64,000 bases of DNA. Origin: Corynebacterium marinum DSM 44953. GTDB taxonomy: Bacteria > Actinomycetota > Actinomycetes > Mycobacteriales > Mycobacteriaceae. The translations under genes were made by a program, and so were the position numbers. Of the stretch, positions 8,539-17,586 are shown piece after piece. The notes below the pieces were generated by a model that had not been told where the DNA came from, ran no database searches, and saw only the letters and a program-made list of their open reading frames with translations. Position 1 is the first letter of the stretch. The number at the start of each line of letters is the position of its first letter. The stretch covers positions 310,001 to 374,000 of the forward strand of contig NZ_CP007790.1 in the NCBI RefSeq assembly GCF_000835165.1, written 5' to 3'.

Positions 8539-10218
8539 ATGAGCATGGTCCCTCAGACCTCCCAGCCGGGAATGGTCGTCTTCGTCGGCGCAGGCCCCGG
8601 CAACCCCGATCTGCTGACCGTCCGTGCCCGCGAGGTGCTCGCTGCCACATCCATTGCTGTGACAGACCCGGGCGTGCTCAGCGGCGTGCGCGAGGTGGTG
8701 GCCTCCGCGCTGCCGGTCCCGCAGGAGCGCATCGACGCCGCCGAAGCCGAGTACGAGCGCATCTGCGCCGAAGCGAAGGAGGCCGGCGCCCGCCGTCGTC
8801 CACCCCGCCCGGCCGCGCCGACCGCCGCCGACATCCGCGACGTGGTCTCCCTCAAGCCCGCGGACGTCGTCGCGCAACTGCGTGAGGCGCTCGACGAGGC
8901 CGACGGCGACGTCGTCCGGCTGGTGTCGGGCAACCCGCTGACCCGGGATGCGACGATGGCGGAGATCGCCGCCGTCGCGGCCGCCGGCCTGGAGTTCCAG
9001 ATCGTGCCGGGCATGTCCCTGCCGTCGACGGTCCCGTCCTTCGCGGGCATCGGACTGGGCTCCACCTTCACGGAGACCGACGTCACCAACAACAATGTGG
9101 ACTGGGATCAGCTGGCCAGCGCTCCGCAGCCGCTGGTGCTGCAGGCCACCGCCGATGATCTGGCCACCATCGCCGCCGAGCTCACCTCCCGGGGCATGGG
9201 CGCGGACACCCCCGTGTACGTCACCGTCAACGGCACGACCCGCCTGCAGCGCACCCACGACGCCACCCTGGGGACCCTGGGCCGGCTGGATGCGGAACTG
9301 CCCGGCCAGCTCGTGATCACCCTGGGCAAGGGCGTCGACGACCGCACCAAGTACTCCTGGTGGGAGAACCGCCCGCTCTACGGATGGCGTGTGCTGGTCC
9401 CGCGGACGAAGGAGCAGGCGGCGTCGATGAGCGCGCGCCTGTCCGGCTACGGCGCGATCCCGCATTCCGTGCCGACGATCTCCGTCGAGCCGCCCCGCAA
9501 CCCCGCCCAGATGGAACGCGCCATCAAGGGCATCGTGGAGGGCCGCTACCAGTGGGTCGTGTTCACCTCCGTCAACGCCGTGTCCGCCGTGTGGGAGAAG
9601 ATCGTCGAGTTCGGCCTCGACGCCCGCTCCTTCGCTGGCGTCCGCCTGGCCGCCGTGGGCACGAAGACCGCCCAGGCGGTCCGCGACCTGGGCATGACTC
9701 CTGAGCTGCTGCCCGAGGTGACCAAGCAGAATGCCGCCGGTCTGGTCGAGGTGTTCCCCGACTACCTCGAGGACCTCGACCCGGTGGGCCGTGTGCTGCT
9801 GCCACGGGCGGACATCGCCACCGACGTCCTCGTCGACGGCCTCGTCGAACGGGGTTGGGAGGTCGACGACGTCGTCGCCTACCGCACCGTCCGCGCCGCG
9901 CCGCCCTCCGCGGAGATCCGCGAGATGATCAAGTCAGGCGGTTTCGACGCCGTCTGCTTCACCTCCTCCTCGACGGTGAAGAACCTCGTGGGCATCGCCG
10001 GCAAGCCGCACCAGCGCACCATCATCGCCTGCATCGGCCCCATGACCGCGGCCACCGCCCGGGAGATGGGGCTGCGTGTCGACGTCGTCCCGGAGATCGC
10101 CGAGGTCCCCGACCTGGTCGACGCCCTCGCCGAACACGTCGCGGGTCTGCGCGCTGCGGGCCAGCTCCCGCCGCCGCGCAAGAAGCGCCGCGCCCGCCGC
10201 AAGGCGGCGGGGGAGTAG
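8539..10218 (+). CDS. hemD: Uroporphyrinogen-III synthase fused to a divergent SUMT domain
   Basis: Two-domain protein of 559 residues. Residues about 10-270 align with uroporphyrinogen-III C-methyltransferase (VGAGPGNPDLLTVRA at 16-30, VPGMSLPSTVPSFAGI near 160). Residues about 280-530 are HemD, which closes hydroxymethylbilane to uroporphyrinogen III (WRVLVPRT, VFTSVNAVSAVWE, VLLPRADIATDVL, CFTSSSTVKNLV). The methyltransferase half lacks the DRLV segment, and its GGDPFVFGRGGEE loop has become SGNPLTRDATMAE (S130-P133), so SAM-dependent methylation is doubtful. The tail is basic (KKRRARRK). ATG 8539 follows a likely -10. Actinobacteria commonly carry this fusion in the hem cluster. Confidence 0.93.
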   Translation: MSMVPQTSQPGMVVFVGAGPGNPDLLTVRAREVLAATSIAVTDPGVLSGVREVVASALPVPQERIDAAEAEYERICAEAKEAGARRRPPRPAAPTAADIRDVVSLKPADVVAQLREALDEADGDVVRLVSGNPLTRDATMAEIAAVAAAGLEFQIVPGMSLPSTVPSFAGIGLGSTFTETDVTNNNVDWDQLASAPQPLVLQATADDLATIAAELTSRGMGADTPVYVTVNGTTRLQRTHDATLGTLGRLDAELPGQLVITLGKGVDDRTKYSWWENRPLYGWRVLVPRTKEQAASMSARLSGYGAIPHSVPTISVEPPRNPAQMERAIKGIVEGRYQWVVFTSVNAVSAVWEKIVEFGLDARSFAGVRLAAVGTKTAQAVRDLGMTPELLPEVTKQNAAGLVEVFPDYLEDLDPVGRVLLPRADIATDVLVDGLVERGWEVDDVVAYRTVRAAPPSAEIREMIKSGGFDAVCFTSSSTVKNLVGIAGKPHQRTIIACIGPMTAATAREMGLRVDVVPEIAEVPDLVDALAEHVAGLRAAGQLPPPRKKRRARRKAAGE

Positions 10219-10413
10219 CAGCGCCGCGGCAGGGGCACGGTGAGGCCCTCGCGCCGGACCGGGCGGAGGCCCGGAAAACTGACCGGCCTCCGCGTCGTCG
10301 TCCCCCTGCGACCTGCGTTTACCGAAAACAGGTGCGCCCGCGCCCCGCCGCATTTTCCGGCACCCCGTCCCTTCCTCCGCGCAGGCCCGCCTCGGCCACC
10401 GCTCGCCGGTGCC

Positions 10414-10419
10414 TATGAT
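10414..10419 (+). promoter_or_regulatory. -10 element upstream of hemB
   Basis: TATGAT at 10414-10419 predicts a start near 10427 and a leader of about 41 nt that carries GGAAGGA (10449-10455) as ribosome-binding site. Confidence 0.5.
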
Positions 10420-10467
10420 GGCGGGAAACATCATCCATCTCCGTCCCCGGAAGGACCAGCACCCGCT

Positions 10468-11493
10468 GTGACTGACCAGTCGACCCCGTATGTGCCCGTG
10501 CCCACCCGCCGCCCCCGCCGCCTGCGGTCCAGCCCGGCGATGCGGGAGCTCGTGTCCGAGACCGTCCTGCGCCCGGCCGACCTGATCCTGCCGATGTTCA
10601 TCGCCGACGGCATCGACGCGCCACGCGAGATCTCCTCGATGCCCGGCGTGCACCAGCACACCCTGGATTCGCTCAAACGCGCCGCCCATGAGGCTCTCGA
10701 GGCAGGCGTGCGCTGCGTCGACCTGTTCGGCGTGCCCCGCGACGAGGACAAGGACGCGGAAGGCACCCCCTCCTGCAACCCGGACGGAGTGCTCAACCAC
10801 GCCCTGGCGGCCATGCGGGAGGAGTTCGGCGACGACCTGCTGATCATGGCGGACACCTGCCTGGACGAGTTCACCGACCACGGGCACTGCGGAGTGGTCC
10901 GCCAGGACCGGTGGGGCCGGGCGGTCGTCGACAACGACGCGACGCTCGAGCTCTACCAGCAGATGTCGGTGGCGCAGGCCGACGCCGGCGCGCACATCAT
11001 CTCCCCCTCGGGGATGATGGACGGGCAGATCCTGGCCATCCGCGAGGCCCTCGACGCCGCCGGCCACGAGGACGTGTCCATCATGGCGTACTCCGCGAAG
11101 TACGCCTCCGCGTTCTACGGCCCCTTCCGGGAGGCCGTCGGTTCGTCCCTGGAGGGCGACCGCCGCACCTACCAGCAGGACCCCGCGAACGTTCGGGAGT
11201 CTCTCCTGGAGGCGGAGCTCGACGTCGAGGAGGGCGCCGACTTCATCATGGTCAAGCCCGCCATGCCCTACCTCGACGTTCTGCGCGCCGTCGCCGAAGC
11301 CTCCCCGGTGCCGGTGGCCGCGTACCAGGTCTCCGGTGAATACGCGATGCTCCAGGCGGCCGCGCGCAACGGCTGGCTCGACCTGGAGGCCGTGATGATG
11401 GAGTCGTTGACCTCGATCAAGAGGGCCGGCGCGAACCAGATCCTCACCTACTTCGCCACCGACGCCGCCCGGGTGCTGAACAACCGCCGATGA
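10468..11493 (+). CDS. hemB: Delta-aminolevulinic acid dehydratase (porphobilinogen synthase)
   Basis: Condenses two 5-aminolevulinate molecules to porphobilinogen. The 341 residues are full length. Both Schiff-base lysines are visible: [12 protein letters not shown] and [11 protein letters not shown]. The metal site reads [14 protein letters not shown]: the first and third cysteines of the zinc site are kept but the middle one is Asp, the usual actinobacterial intermediate. GTG 10468 is chosen from the ribosome-binding site and the family start. The stop overlaps the next ATG (ATGA). Confidence 0.97.
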   Translation: MTDQSTPYVPVPTRRPRRLRSSPAMRELVSETVLRPADLILPMFIADGIDAPREISSMPGVHQHTLDSLKRAAHEALEAGVRCVDLFGVPRDEDKDAEGTPSCNPDGVLNHALAAMREEFGDDLLIMADTCLDEFTDHGHCGVVRQDRWGRAVVDNDATLELYQQMSVAQADAGAHIISPSGMMDGQILAIREALDAAGHEDVSIMAYSAKYASAFYGPFREAVGSSLEGDRRTYQQDPANVRESLLEAELDVEEGADFIMVKPAMPYLDVLRAVAEASPVPVAAYQVSGEYAMLQAAARNGWLDLEAVMMESLTSIKRAGANQILTYFATDAARVLNNRR

Positions 11494-12065
11494 CTGACAC
11501 TGCCCCGGACACCCGGACCGCCGCACCAGACAACGGCAGACCCGAGACCATCCGCCTGATGCTGCTGCTGTTCGCGGTGGCCGTCGGCGGGGAGATCCTC
11601 CATCAGATCCTCAGCGTCACCATCGGCCTGATGGACCCGTCCGCGCTGTTGTCCGCCGCCAAGGACGCCCTGTCCGAGGATCAGGCCGCGGAGCTCAGCG
11701 AGGGGGCGGTGACCACCTCGGTCTATACGTCGATCGTCCTCGCCGGCGCTCTGGGCGTGGCGATCATGGGTCTGCTGGCGTTCATGCTGGTACTGATCAA
11801 CCGCCGGTCCCGCCACGCCGGCTTGGCCCGCCGGATGCTGCTGGTATTCGGCTTCTACTTCGGGTTCCGCACCCTGCTGCTGTTCGTGGCCGCCCCCGGC
11901 GGCAACGACGTCCCGGTGGCGATGTACCTCCTGGACGGCGGCGTGCAGATCATCGTCGGCGTCGCCGCGGTCCTGGGCCTGATCTTCTCCTTCCGGCCCG
12001 AGACCCTCAAGTGGACCCGCGAAATCGACGACTCAGGCCATCGGACCGACCCCCGACGAAAGTGA
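11490..12065 (+). CDS. Membrane protein of the hem cluster (Rv0513/0514 position)
   Basis: A 191-residue protein with four likely membrane segments: about 22-42 ([17 protein letters not shown]), 80-102 ([17 protein letters not shown]), 118-135 and 147-166. It has a soluble loop between the first two and a charged C-terminal tail. It overlaps hemB by 4 nt, so it is translated with it. No motif points to an activity. Conservation next to hemB in mycolata suggests a role tied to porphyrin or envelope physiology, which is inference. Confidence 0.85.
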   Translation: MTDTAPDTRTAAPDNGRPETIRLMLLLFAVAVGGEILHQILSVTIGLMDPSALLSAAKDALSEDQAAELSEGAVTTSVYTSIVLAGALGVAIMGLLAFMLVLINRRSRHAGLARRMLLVFGFYFGFRTLLLFVAAPGGNDVPVAMYLLDGGVQIIVGVAAVLGLIFSFRPETLKWTREIDDSGHRTDPRRK

Positions 12066-12071
12066 GCAGCC

Positions 12072-12572
12072 GTGCCCAGCATGTTCCCCGGCATGTACAC
12101 CTCCCCGGATGACCCCAACCGCGGCCCGCGCAAGGTCGCTGCCGGAGAAGACGGCGACACCTGGCCCACCCCCCTGCGCTGGGGCTACTACTTAAGCGTC
12201 GCGGCGGCGATCCTCATGGTCTTCACCGGCCTGGTGGTCCTGACCCAGGATTTCAACGGCGATGCCGGAGCGTCCGCGGAGGTCATCGAGGCCTTCCGGC
12301 GGAACATCCGCTTCCTCGGCTCGTTCAACATCATCGCGGGTCTGGTCATCGCGGCCCTGGCCGCGCAGCTGAAGGTCGGCGGCCGGATCTCCCGACGGGT
12401 GATGGCGGTGGTCTTCGCCCTGGCCGTGTTCTTCAACATCGTCGCTTTCGCCATCCAGGTCGGCGGTTTCAGCATGCTCCTCATCGTGGTCCTGCTGGGC
12501 GCGGCGGCCGTGATGCTCTTCCGCCCGGAATCCAACCGTCACATTCAGCGGATGAGCGGGCAGGAGGACTAG
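12072..12572 (+). CDS. Second membrane protein of the hem cluster
   Basis: A 166-residue protein starting at GTG 12072, 6 nt after the previous stop. It has four hydrophobic segments at about 41-61 (YYLSVAAAILMVFTGLVVL), 84-100, 112-130 and 132-148. The N-terminal 35 residues are Pro/Gly-rich and soluble. Composition and topology resemble the preceding gene, so the pair may form a small complex. The stop TAG (12570-12572) is also the start of the -10 for the next gene. Function unknown. Confidence 0.84.
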   Translation: MPSMFPGMYTSPDDPNRGPRKVAAGEDGDTWPTPLRWGYYLSVAAAILMVFTGLVVLTQDFNGDAGASAEVIEAFRRNIRFLGSFNIIAGLVIAALAAQLKVGGRISRRVMAVVFALAVFFNIVAFAIQVGGFSMLLIVVLLGAAAVMLFRPESNRHIQRMSGQED

Positions 12573-12582
12573 TCTTCGGACT
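12570..12582 (+). promoter_or_regulatory. Leaderless promoter -10 made from the upstream stop codon
   Basis: TAGTCT at 12570-12575: the TAG is the stop of the preceding gene. Seven nt (12576-12582) separate it from ATG 12583. Confidence 0.55.
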
Positions 12583-15153
12583 ATGGACCGAATCGATCAG
12601 GTGGCGTCGGCACTCGAGGAGGCGCGGGCCGCGGCCCGCGCCGTCGGTTTCGACGTCGATTCCGGGGAGCTCCAGATCGACGAGGACCGGCCCAAGGTCT
12701 CCTACGCCTTCGAGCTGGAGGGGCTGACCAACGCCCCCGACATCTCCGCGATCGAGGCTGCGCTCGAGGCGGTTCACGGCGTGCGCGCCCGCATCGTCTT
12801 CCCCAAGGCCACCGCCTGGATCACCGCCCCCGACACCGTCGACCCCGATGATCTCGCCGCCGTCATCGAAGGTTTCGGTGTCCGCGCCGTGCTCACCGAC
12901 GCCTCCCTGCGGCGCCGCTACATGCACCCCGACCCGACGGATCGGCCCTCCCGGCGGCCCCGGCGCCTGCCGTGGAAATACCGCCGTCACCTCGAGGACG
13001 AGGAACGCAGCCTGGAGCGCGCCCGCCGCGCCGGGTTCCTCGGCGGACACGAGGACCGGCTCCGGGTGGCGGAGAGTGCCCAACCCAAGGACCTCCTGTT
13101 CACCGCCCGGGACCTCCTCACCCCGAGCCGCCTGCTGGTGTGCGTGGCGCTGGCCGTGCCGGTGCTGCTCATGACCTACTTCCCGGCCCTGCAGTTCGAG
13201 GGGTGGCAGTGGGTGACCCTCGGCCTGGCACTCCCCGTGGTGACGTGGGGGGCGTGGCCCTTCCACCGCGCGATGGTCGGCGGTGCCCGCCGTGGCCTGA
13301 CCGCACTCGACGCGGCCAGCTCCGTGGCGGTCATCGCGGCGACGATCTGGTCGGTGGTGATGCTGTTGTTCACCACCGCCGGGGATCTCGGCTGGCAGTC
13401 CCACCCCCAGTGGTTCGCCTTCGAACACCGGCGCATCGCGGACGGTGAACTCTTCCTCGACGTCGCGTGCGGCATGACCGTGCTGCTGCTCGCCGGACGC
13501 CTGCTGACCATGCGCACACGCATCAGCCTCCTCGACGAGATGGATGAGCACCGCCCCGCGCCGCTCCACCCCGTCGAGGTGGTGCCGCGGCACAAGACGG
13601 CGGGCGGCGTCGAGAAACTCCCGCTCCAGGAGGTCAACGTCGGCGACGACATTGTCATCAACGCGGGGGAGCTGATCCCCGTGGACGGCACCGTCGTGGG
13701 CGGATCCTGCACCATCAACCGCGGCCTCATCAACACGGGCGGGCGCGACCTCGAGCGGGTGAAGGTCAACTCCTACGTCTACGCCGGTTCCCGCAACCTG
13801 GACGGGCGCATCAAGGTCCGGGTCGTGCACACCGGCCACCGCACCCGTCTGTCGGCGGTCCACCGGTGGGTCCGCGACGCGAACATCAAGCAGCACCGCT
13901 CGACGCTGCTGTCCACCCGCACCGCAGCCATGCTCATCCCCGCGGCCCTCGGACTGGCGGCGCTGGACTTCGTGTTGTGGGTGCTCATCGCGGGGAACCT
14001 CAACGCCGCTTTCGCCACCGCCCTGGCGGTCCTGGCCAGTGTCGCCCCGGTCGCGTTGGCACTGTCGCCCGCGCTGGCGATCCGCCACGGCATCGAGGCG
14101 GCGGTGCGCAACGGCATCCTCATCCGCGACGGTGCGACGGTCCGTCAGACGGAGATGATCGATACCGTGGTCTTCAACCGGGTCGGCACGCTCGCCGGCA
14201 GCGCCATGGGGGTGGAGACGGTGACCGCCGCCCGCGGTGAGAACCCCGAGCTCATCCTGCGCGTCGCCGGGGCGCTGGCGTTGGAGTCGGACCATCCGGT
14301 GTCCCAGGCCCTGGTCCGCGCCGCCCGGGAGGCGCGCGACGCCGGCGCCGGCGGCGAGGACATCCCGCACTGGATCGATGTCGCCCACGCGGAGATCGAC
14401 GCCGACGGAAACTTCACCGGGCTGGTGGAGCTGCCTGCAGTCTCCTCCGACGGCACCGTCACCAAGACGCAGGTGGAGGCGGTCCTGTGGCGCCCCCGCA
14501 CCATGTCCGACCTGGGGGGCAGGCTCGCCGCGGCGGTGGTCTCCGGCGGCACCCCGCTCATCGTGCGCTGGAAGGGCAAGGACAGGGGGGTGATCTCCCT
14601 GCATGACGCCGTCAAGGGTGATGCTCAGGAGGCCGTCGAGCAGCTCGAGGACATGGGCGTCGAGACGGTGATGCTCACCCGGGACACCTACCCGGTGGCC
14701 CGCAGGTACGCGGACCGCATCGGCGTCTCCCGGGTCCTGGCCGGTATCGCGCCGGCGAGGAAGCCCCACACCGTGCGTTCCCTCCACACGCAGGGCGCGA
14801 CGGTGGCCATGGTCGGCGACTCCTCCGTCCTGCCGACGCTGCGGGTCGCGGACATCGGGATCCTCATGGGCGACGACGACGAGACCGACCACATCGCACT
14901 CTCGGGCCACGACGGCGTGGACATCATCGTCCTGCGACGCGACGTCTCCGCCATTCCGCAGCTGATCGCGCAGTCGCGCCGGGTGTGCCGGATCATCGAC
15001 CAGAACATCATCTTCGCGTGGGGTTACAACGCCGTCGCGCTGCTGGCCTCCGTCGCGGGCGTCCTGCACCCTATGGCGGCGACGGTGCTCATGCTCGGTT
15101 CCTCCCTCCTGATCGAGGCCCGGTCCAACTCCGCGCGGACGTTCCGCCGCTGA
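12583..15153 (+). CDS. P-type ATPase pseudoenzyme (all catalytic and metal motifs replaced)
   Basis: An 856-residue intact reading frame with the full P1B-ATPase layout: an HMA-like N-terminal fold (about 35-105), membrane helices, actuator, P and N domains and C-terminal helices. Yet every signature is changed. The HMA GMTCxxC is GLTNAPD (47-53). TGES is TGGR (385-388). The membrane CPC is APV (488-490). DKTGTLT is NRVGTLA, so the phosphorylated Asp is Asn532 (codon AAC, 14176-14178). The TGD loop is TRD (699-701), and GDGxNDxP is GDSSVLP (745-751). Only the HP of the N domain (571-572) and a P-domain Lys (727) remain. ATP-driven transport is therefore unlikely; a regulatory or scaffold role at the membrane is inferred. 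It lies between hemB and hemE, has its own likely leaderless promoter, and shows no stop or frameshift. Confidence 0.9.
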   Translation: MDRIDQVASALEEARAAARAVGFDVDSGELQIDEDRPKVSYAFELEGLTNAPDISAIEAALEAVHGVRARIVFPKATAWITAPDTVDPDDLAAVIEGFGVRAVLTDASLRRRYMHPDPTDRPSRRPRRLPWKYRRHLEDEERSLERARRAGFLGGHEDRLRVAESAQPKDLLFTARDLLTPSRLLVCVALAVPVLLMTYFPALQFEGWQWVTLGLALPVVTWGAWPFHRAMVGGARRGLTALDAASSVAVIAATIWSVVMLLFTTAGDLGWQSHPQWFAFEHRRIADGELFLDVACGMTVLLLAGRLLTMRTRISLLDEMDEHRPAPLHPVEVVPRHKTAGGVEKLPLQEVNVGDDIVINAGELIPVDGTVVGGSCTINRGLINTGGRDLERVKVNSYVYAGSRNLDGRIKVRVVHTGHRTRLSAVHRWVRDANIKQHRSTLLSTRTAAMLIPAALGLAALDFVLWVLIAGNLNAAFATALAVLASVAPVALALSPALAIRHGIEAAVRNGILIRDGATVRQTEMIDTVVFNRVGTLAGSAMGVETVTAARGENPELILRVAGALALESDHPVSQALVRAAREARDAGAGGEDIPHWIDVAHAEIDADGNFTGLVELPAVSSDGTVTKTQVEAVLWRPRTMSDLGGRLAAAVVSGGTPLIVRWKGKDRGVISLHDAVKGDAQEAVEQLEDMGVETVMLTRDTYPVARRYADRIGVSRVLAGIAPARKPHTVRSLHTQGATVAMVGDSSVLPTLRVADIGILMGDDDETDHIALSGHDGVDIIVLRRDVSAIPQLIAQSRRVCRIIDQNIIFAWGYNAVALLASVAGVLHPMAATVLMLGSSLLIEARSNSARTFRR

Positions 15154-15194
15154 GCCGGACCGGGCGGGAGGATGGGGCGAAGTAGGATAAAGCC

Positions 15195-15223
15195 TTGTCA
15201 TATACCCTGTAGGGGTATAGCCT
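15195..15223 (+). promoter_or_regulatory. CsoR-type copper operator inside the copper-ATPase promoter
   Basis: TTGTCA (15195-15200) and TAGCCT (15218-15223) form a promoter with a 17-nt spacer. The spacer is filled by the palindrome TATACCC-TGTAG-GGGTATA (15201-15219), the pattern known for CsoR-family copper-sensing repressors of actinobacteria. Repressor bound here would block RNA polymerase; no csoR gene lies in this window. Confidence 0.78.
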
Positions 15224-15318
15224 GGTTGGTGTGGGGCGACTGCGGCAGGTCCCCGGCGCCGAGGGCGCGCATGCCGGCCCCGGTTGATCTGCAGTCTCGT
15301 TGAACAGGAGAAAGCGTC

Positions 15319-17475
15319 ATGAGTTCGAACCCCCACGATCACGATCACGGCCAGCCAGCGCACGGCCACCCGGGACATGCCGAAGAACCGGATGACCACC
15401 ACGTCCACGGCCACGGCGAGCACGCCGGACACAGCGTGGCGATGTTCCGCAGCAAGTTCTGGTGGTCGCTGATCCTGAGCGTGCCGGTGGTCTTCTTCAG
15501 CCCGATGGTCGCCCACCTGCTCGGCTACCACCTGCCCGAATTCCCGGGGTCCACCTGGATCGCCCCGGTGCTGGGCACGGTCATCTTCATCTACGGTGGT
15601 TCGCCGTTCCTCAAAGGCGGCGCCCGGGAAATCAGGGAACGCCAGCCCGGCATGATGCTGCTCATTGCCATGGCGATCACCGTGGCATTCGTGGCCTCCT
15701 GGGTGACCACACTGGGCATCGGCTCATTCGACCTCGACTTCTGGTGGGAACTGGCACTGCTGGTGACCATCATGCTGCTGGGCCACTGGATGGAGATGCG
15801 CGCACTGGGCGCGGCATCCTCCGCCCTCGACGCGCTCGCCGAGCTGCTCCCCGACGACGCCGAATTGGTCGACGCCGACGGCGGCGTCGCCACGGTCCCG
15901 GTCTCCGAACTGGCGGAAGGTGATGTCGTGCTCGTGCGCTCTGGTGCCAGAGTGCCCGCGGACGGCACCGTGGTGTCCGGCTCGGCCGAGTTCGATGAGG
16001 CCATGATCACCGGCGAATCCCAACCGGTGCTCCGGGGCGAGGGCGATCACGTGGTCGCGGGCACCGTGGCCACGGACAACCCGGTCCGCGTCCGGGTCGA
16101 GGCGGTGGGCGAGGACACCGCCCTGGCCGGCATCCGGCGGATGGTCGCCGACGCTCAGGCTTCTTCCTCCCGGGCGCAGGCGCTGGCGGACCGGGCCGCA
16201 GCGCTGCTCTTCTGGTTCGCGCTCACCGCCGCGCTCATCACTGCGGCGGTGTGGGCCGCCCTCGGCAGCCCGGACGACGCCGTCACCCGCACGGTCACCG
16301 TCCTGGTCATCGCCTGCCCGCACGCCCTCGGCCTGGCGATCCCTCTGGTCATCGCCATATCCACCGAGCGTGCGGCGAAGTCCGGCGTGCTGATCAAGGA
16401 CCGGATGGCGCTCGAGCGGATGCGGACCATCGACGTCGTCCTCTTCGACAAGACCGGCACCCTGACCGAGGGCGAGCACGCCGTCACCGACGTCGCCGCG
16501 GCGGGTGTCTCCGAGGGCCGTCTGCTGGCACTGGCCGCGGCCGCCGAGTCCGCCAGCGAGCACCCCGTGGCACGCGCGATCGCCGCGGCGGCCGCCGGGA
16601 ACTCCGAGTCCGCCGGCCTGGGGCTGACAGGCTCCGGATTCACGTCGGCCTCGGGCCGGGGGATCAAGGCCGAGGTCGACGGTTCGGAGATCCTCGTGGG
16701 CGGGCCGAACATGCTGCGCGAGCTGCGGCTCACGCCCCCGGAGGGGCTGGCGGAGAGCACCGGGGAGTGGATGCGGCGCGGGGCCGGCGTGCTCCATGTC
16801 GTGCAGGACGGTTCCGTCATCGGCGCGATCGCGGTGGAGGACCACGTCCGTCCCGAGTCGCGCGCCGCCGTCCAGGCCCTGCAGGAACGCGGCATCCGGG
16901 TCGCCATGATCACCGGCGACGCAGACCAGGTTGCCCGGGCCGTCGGTGCGGACCTGGGTATCGACGAGGTCTTCTCCGAGGTCCTGCCGGAGGACAAGGA
17001 CTCGAAAGTGACTGAACTGCAGGAGCGCGGGTTGACCGTGGCCATGGTCGGCGACGGCGTCAACGACGCCCCCGCCCTGGCCCGCGCCGAGGTGGGCATC
17101 GCCATCGGCGCGGGCACCGACGTCGCGATGGAGTCGGCCGGTGTGGTGCTGGCCAGCGACGATCCCCGTTCCGTCCTGTCCATGATCGAGCTCTCCCGGG
17201 CCAGTTACCGCAAAATGGTCCAGAACCTGGTCTGGGCGTCCGGCTACAACCTCGTCGCCGTGCCGCTGGCTGCCGGTGTCCTCGCGCCGGTCGGCTTTGT
17301 GCTGTCCCCGGCCGTCGGCGCGATCCTGATGTCCCTGTCGACGATCATCGTGGCGCTCAACGCACAGCTGCTGCGCCGCCTGGACCTTGCCCCGGAGCGG
17401 CTGGCCCCGGGCCGCGCCGGGCGGTCCACTTCGCGCCCCCTCAGCAACTCTGTCCGGGGGGCCGCGGCACCTTAG
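15319..17475 (+). CDS. Copper-exporting P1B-type ATPase, CopB-like (CPH motif)
   Basis: A 718-residue transporter with intact motifs: TGES at 231-234, membrane CPH at 333-335 (IACPHALGLAIP), DKTGTLT with Asp377, SEHP in the N domain and GDGVNDAP at 578-585. The CPH motif marks the P1B-3 (CopB) group, linked to copper export. The N-terminus replaces HMA domains with a His-rich stretch of about 40 residues (HDHDH, HGHPGH, DDHHVHGHGEH) likely to bind metal. About eight membrane helices are expected. AGGAG precedes ATG 15319. The CsoR-like operator predicts copper induction. It follows the pseudo-ATPase but has its own promoter. Confidence 0.94.
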   Translation: MSSNPHDHDHGQPAHGHPGHAEEPDDHHVHGHGEHAGHSVAMFRSKFWWSLILSVPVVFFSPMVAHLLGYHLPEFPGSTWIAPVLGTVIFIYGGSPFLKGGAREIRERQPGMMLLIAMAITVAFVASWVTTLGIGSFDLDFWWELALLVTIMLLGHWMEMRALGAASSALDALAELLPDDAELVDADGGVATVPVSELAEGDVVLVRSGARVPADGTVVSGSAEFDEAMITGESQPVLRGEGDHVVAGTVATDNPVRVRVEAVGEDTALAGIRRMVADAQASSSRAQALADRAAALLFWFALTAALITAAVWAALGSPDDAVTRTVTVLVIACPHALGLAIPLVIAISTERAAKSGVLIKDRMALERMRTIDVVLFDKTGTLTEGEHAVTDVAAAGVSEGRLLALAAAAESASEHPVARAIAAAAAGNSESAGLGLTGSGFTSASGRGIKAEVDGSEILVGGPNMLRELRLTPPEGLAESTGEWMRRGAGVLHVVQDGSVIGAIAVEDHVRPESRAAVQALQERGIRVAMITGDADQVARAVGADLGIDEVFSEVLPEDKDSKVTELQERGLTVAMVGDGVNDAPALARAEVGIAIGAGTDVAMESAGVVLASDDPRSVLSMIELSRASYRKMVQNLVWASGYNLVAVPLAAGVLAPVGFVLSPAVGAILMSLSTIIVALNAQLLRRLDLAPERLAPGRAGRSTSRPLSNSVRGAAAP

Positions 17476-17586
17476 GGGGGTGCGAAGCGGACGCGGCCGC
17501 CGCCGCGCGGGTTGCGCGGCGGGGGAAAGCGGGCCCGGCGGGTCGGCGGTTCGTATTCCGCCCGCCGCTCGGCAACAATGGGGGCC

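Noticed and set aside
12583..15153. Calling the dead ATPase a pseudogene
   Set aside because: The frame is intact over 856 codons with a promoter and normal codon use; replacement of motifs by specific residues without stops fits a pseudoenzyme better than gene decay.
12481..15531. 1016-codon open frame opposite the P-type ATPase pseudoenzyme
   Set aside because: No recognisable motif, low-complexity His/Arg/Gly composition; the plus-strand frame has clear P-type ATPase fold and promoter.
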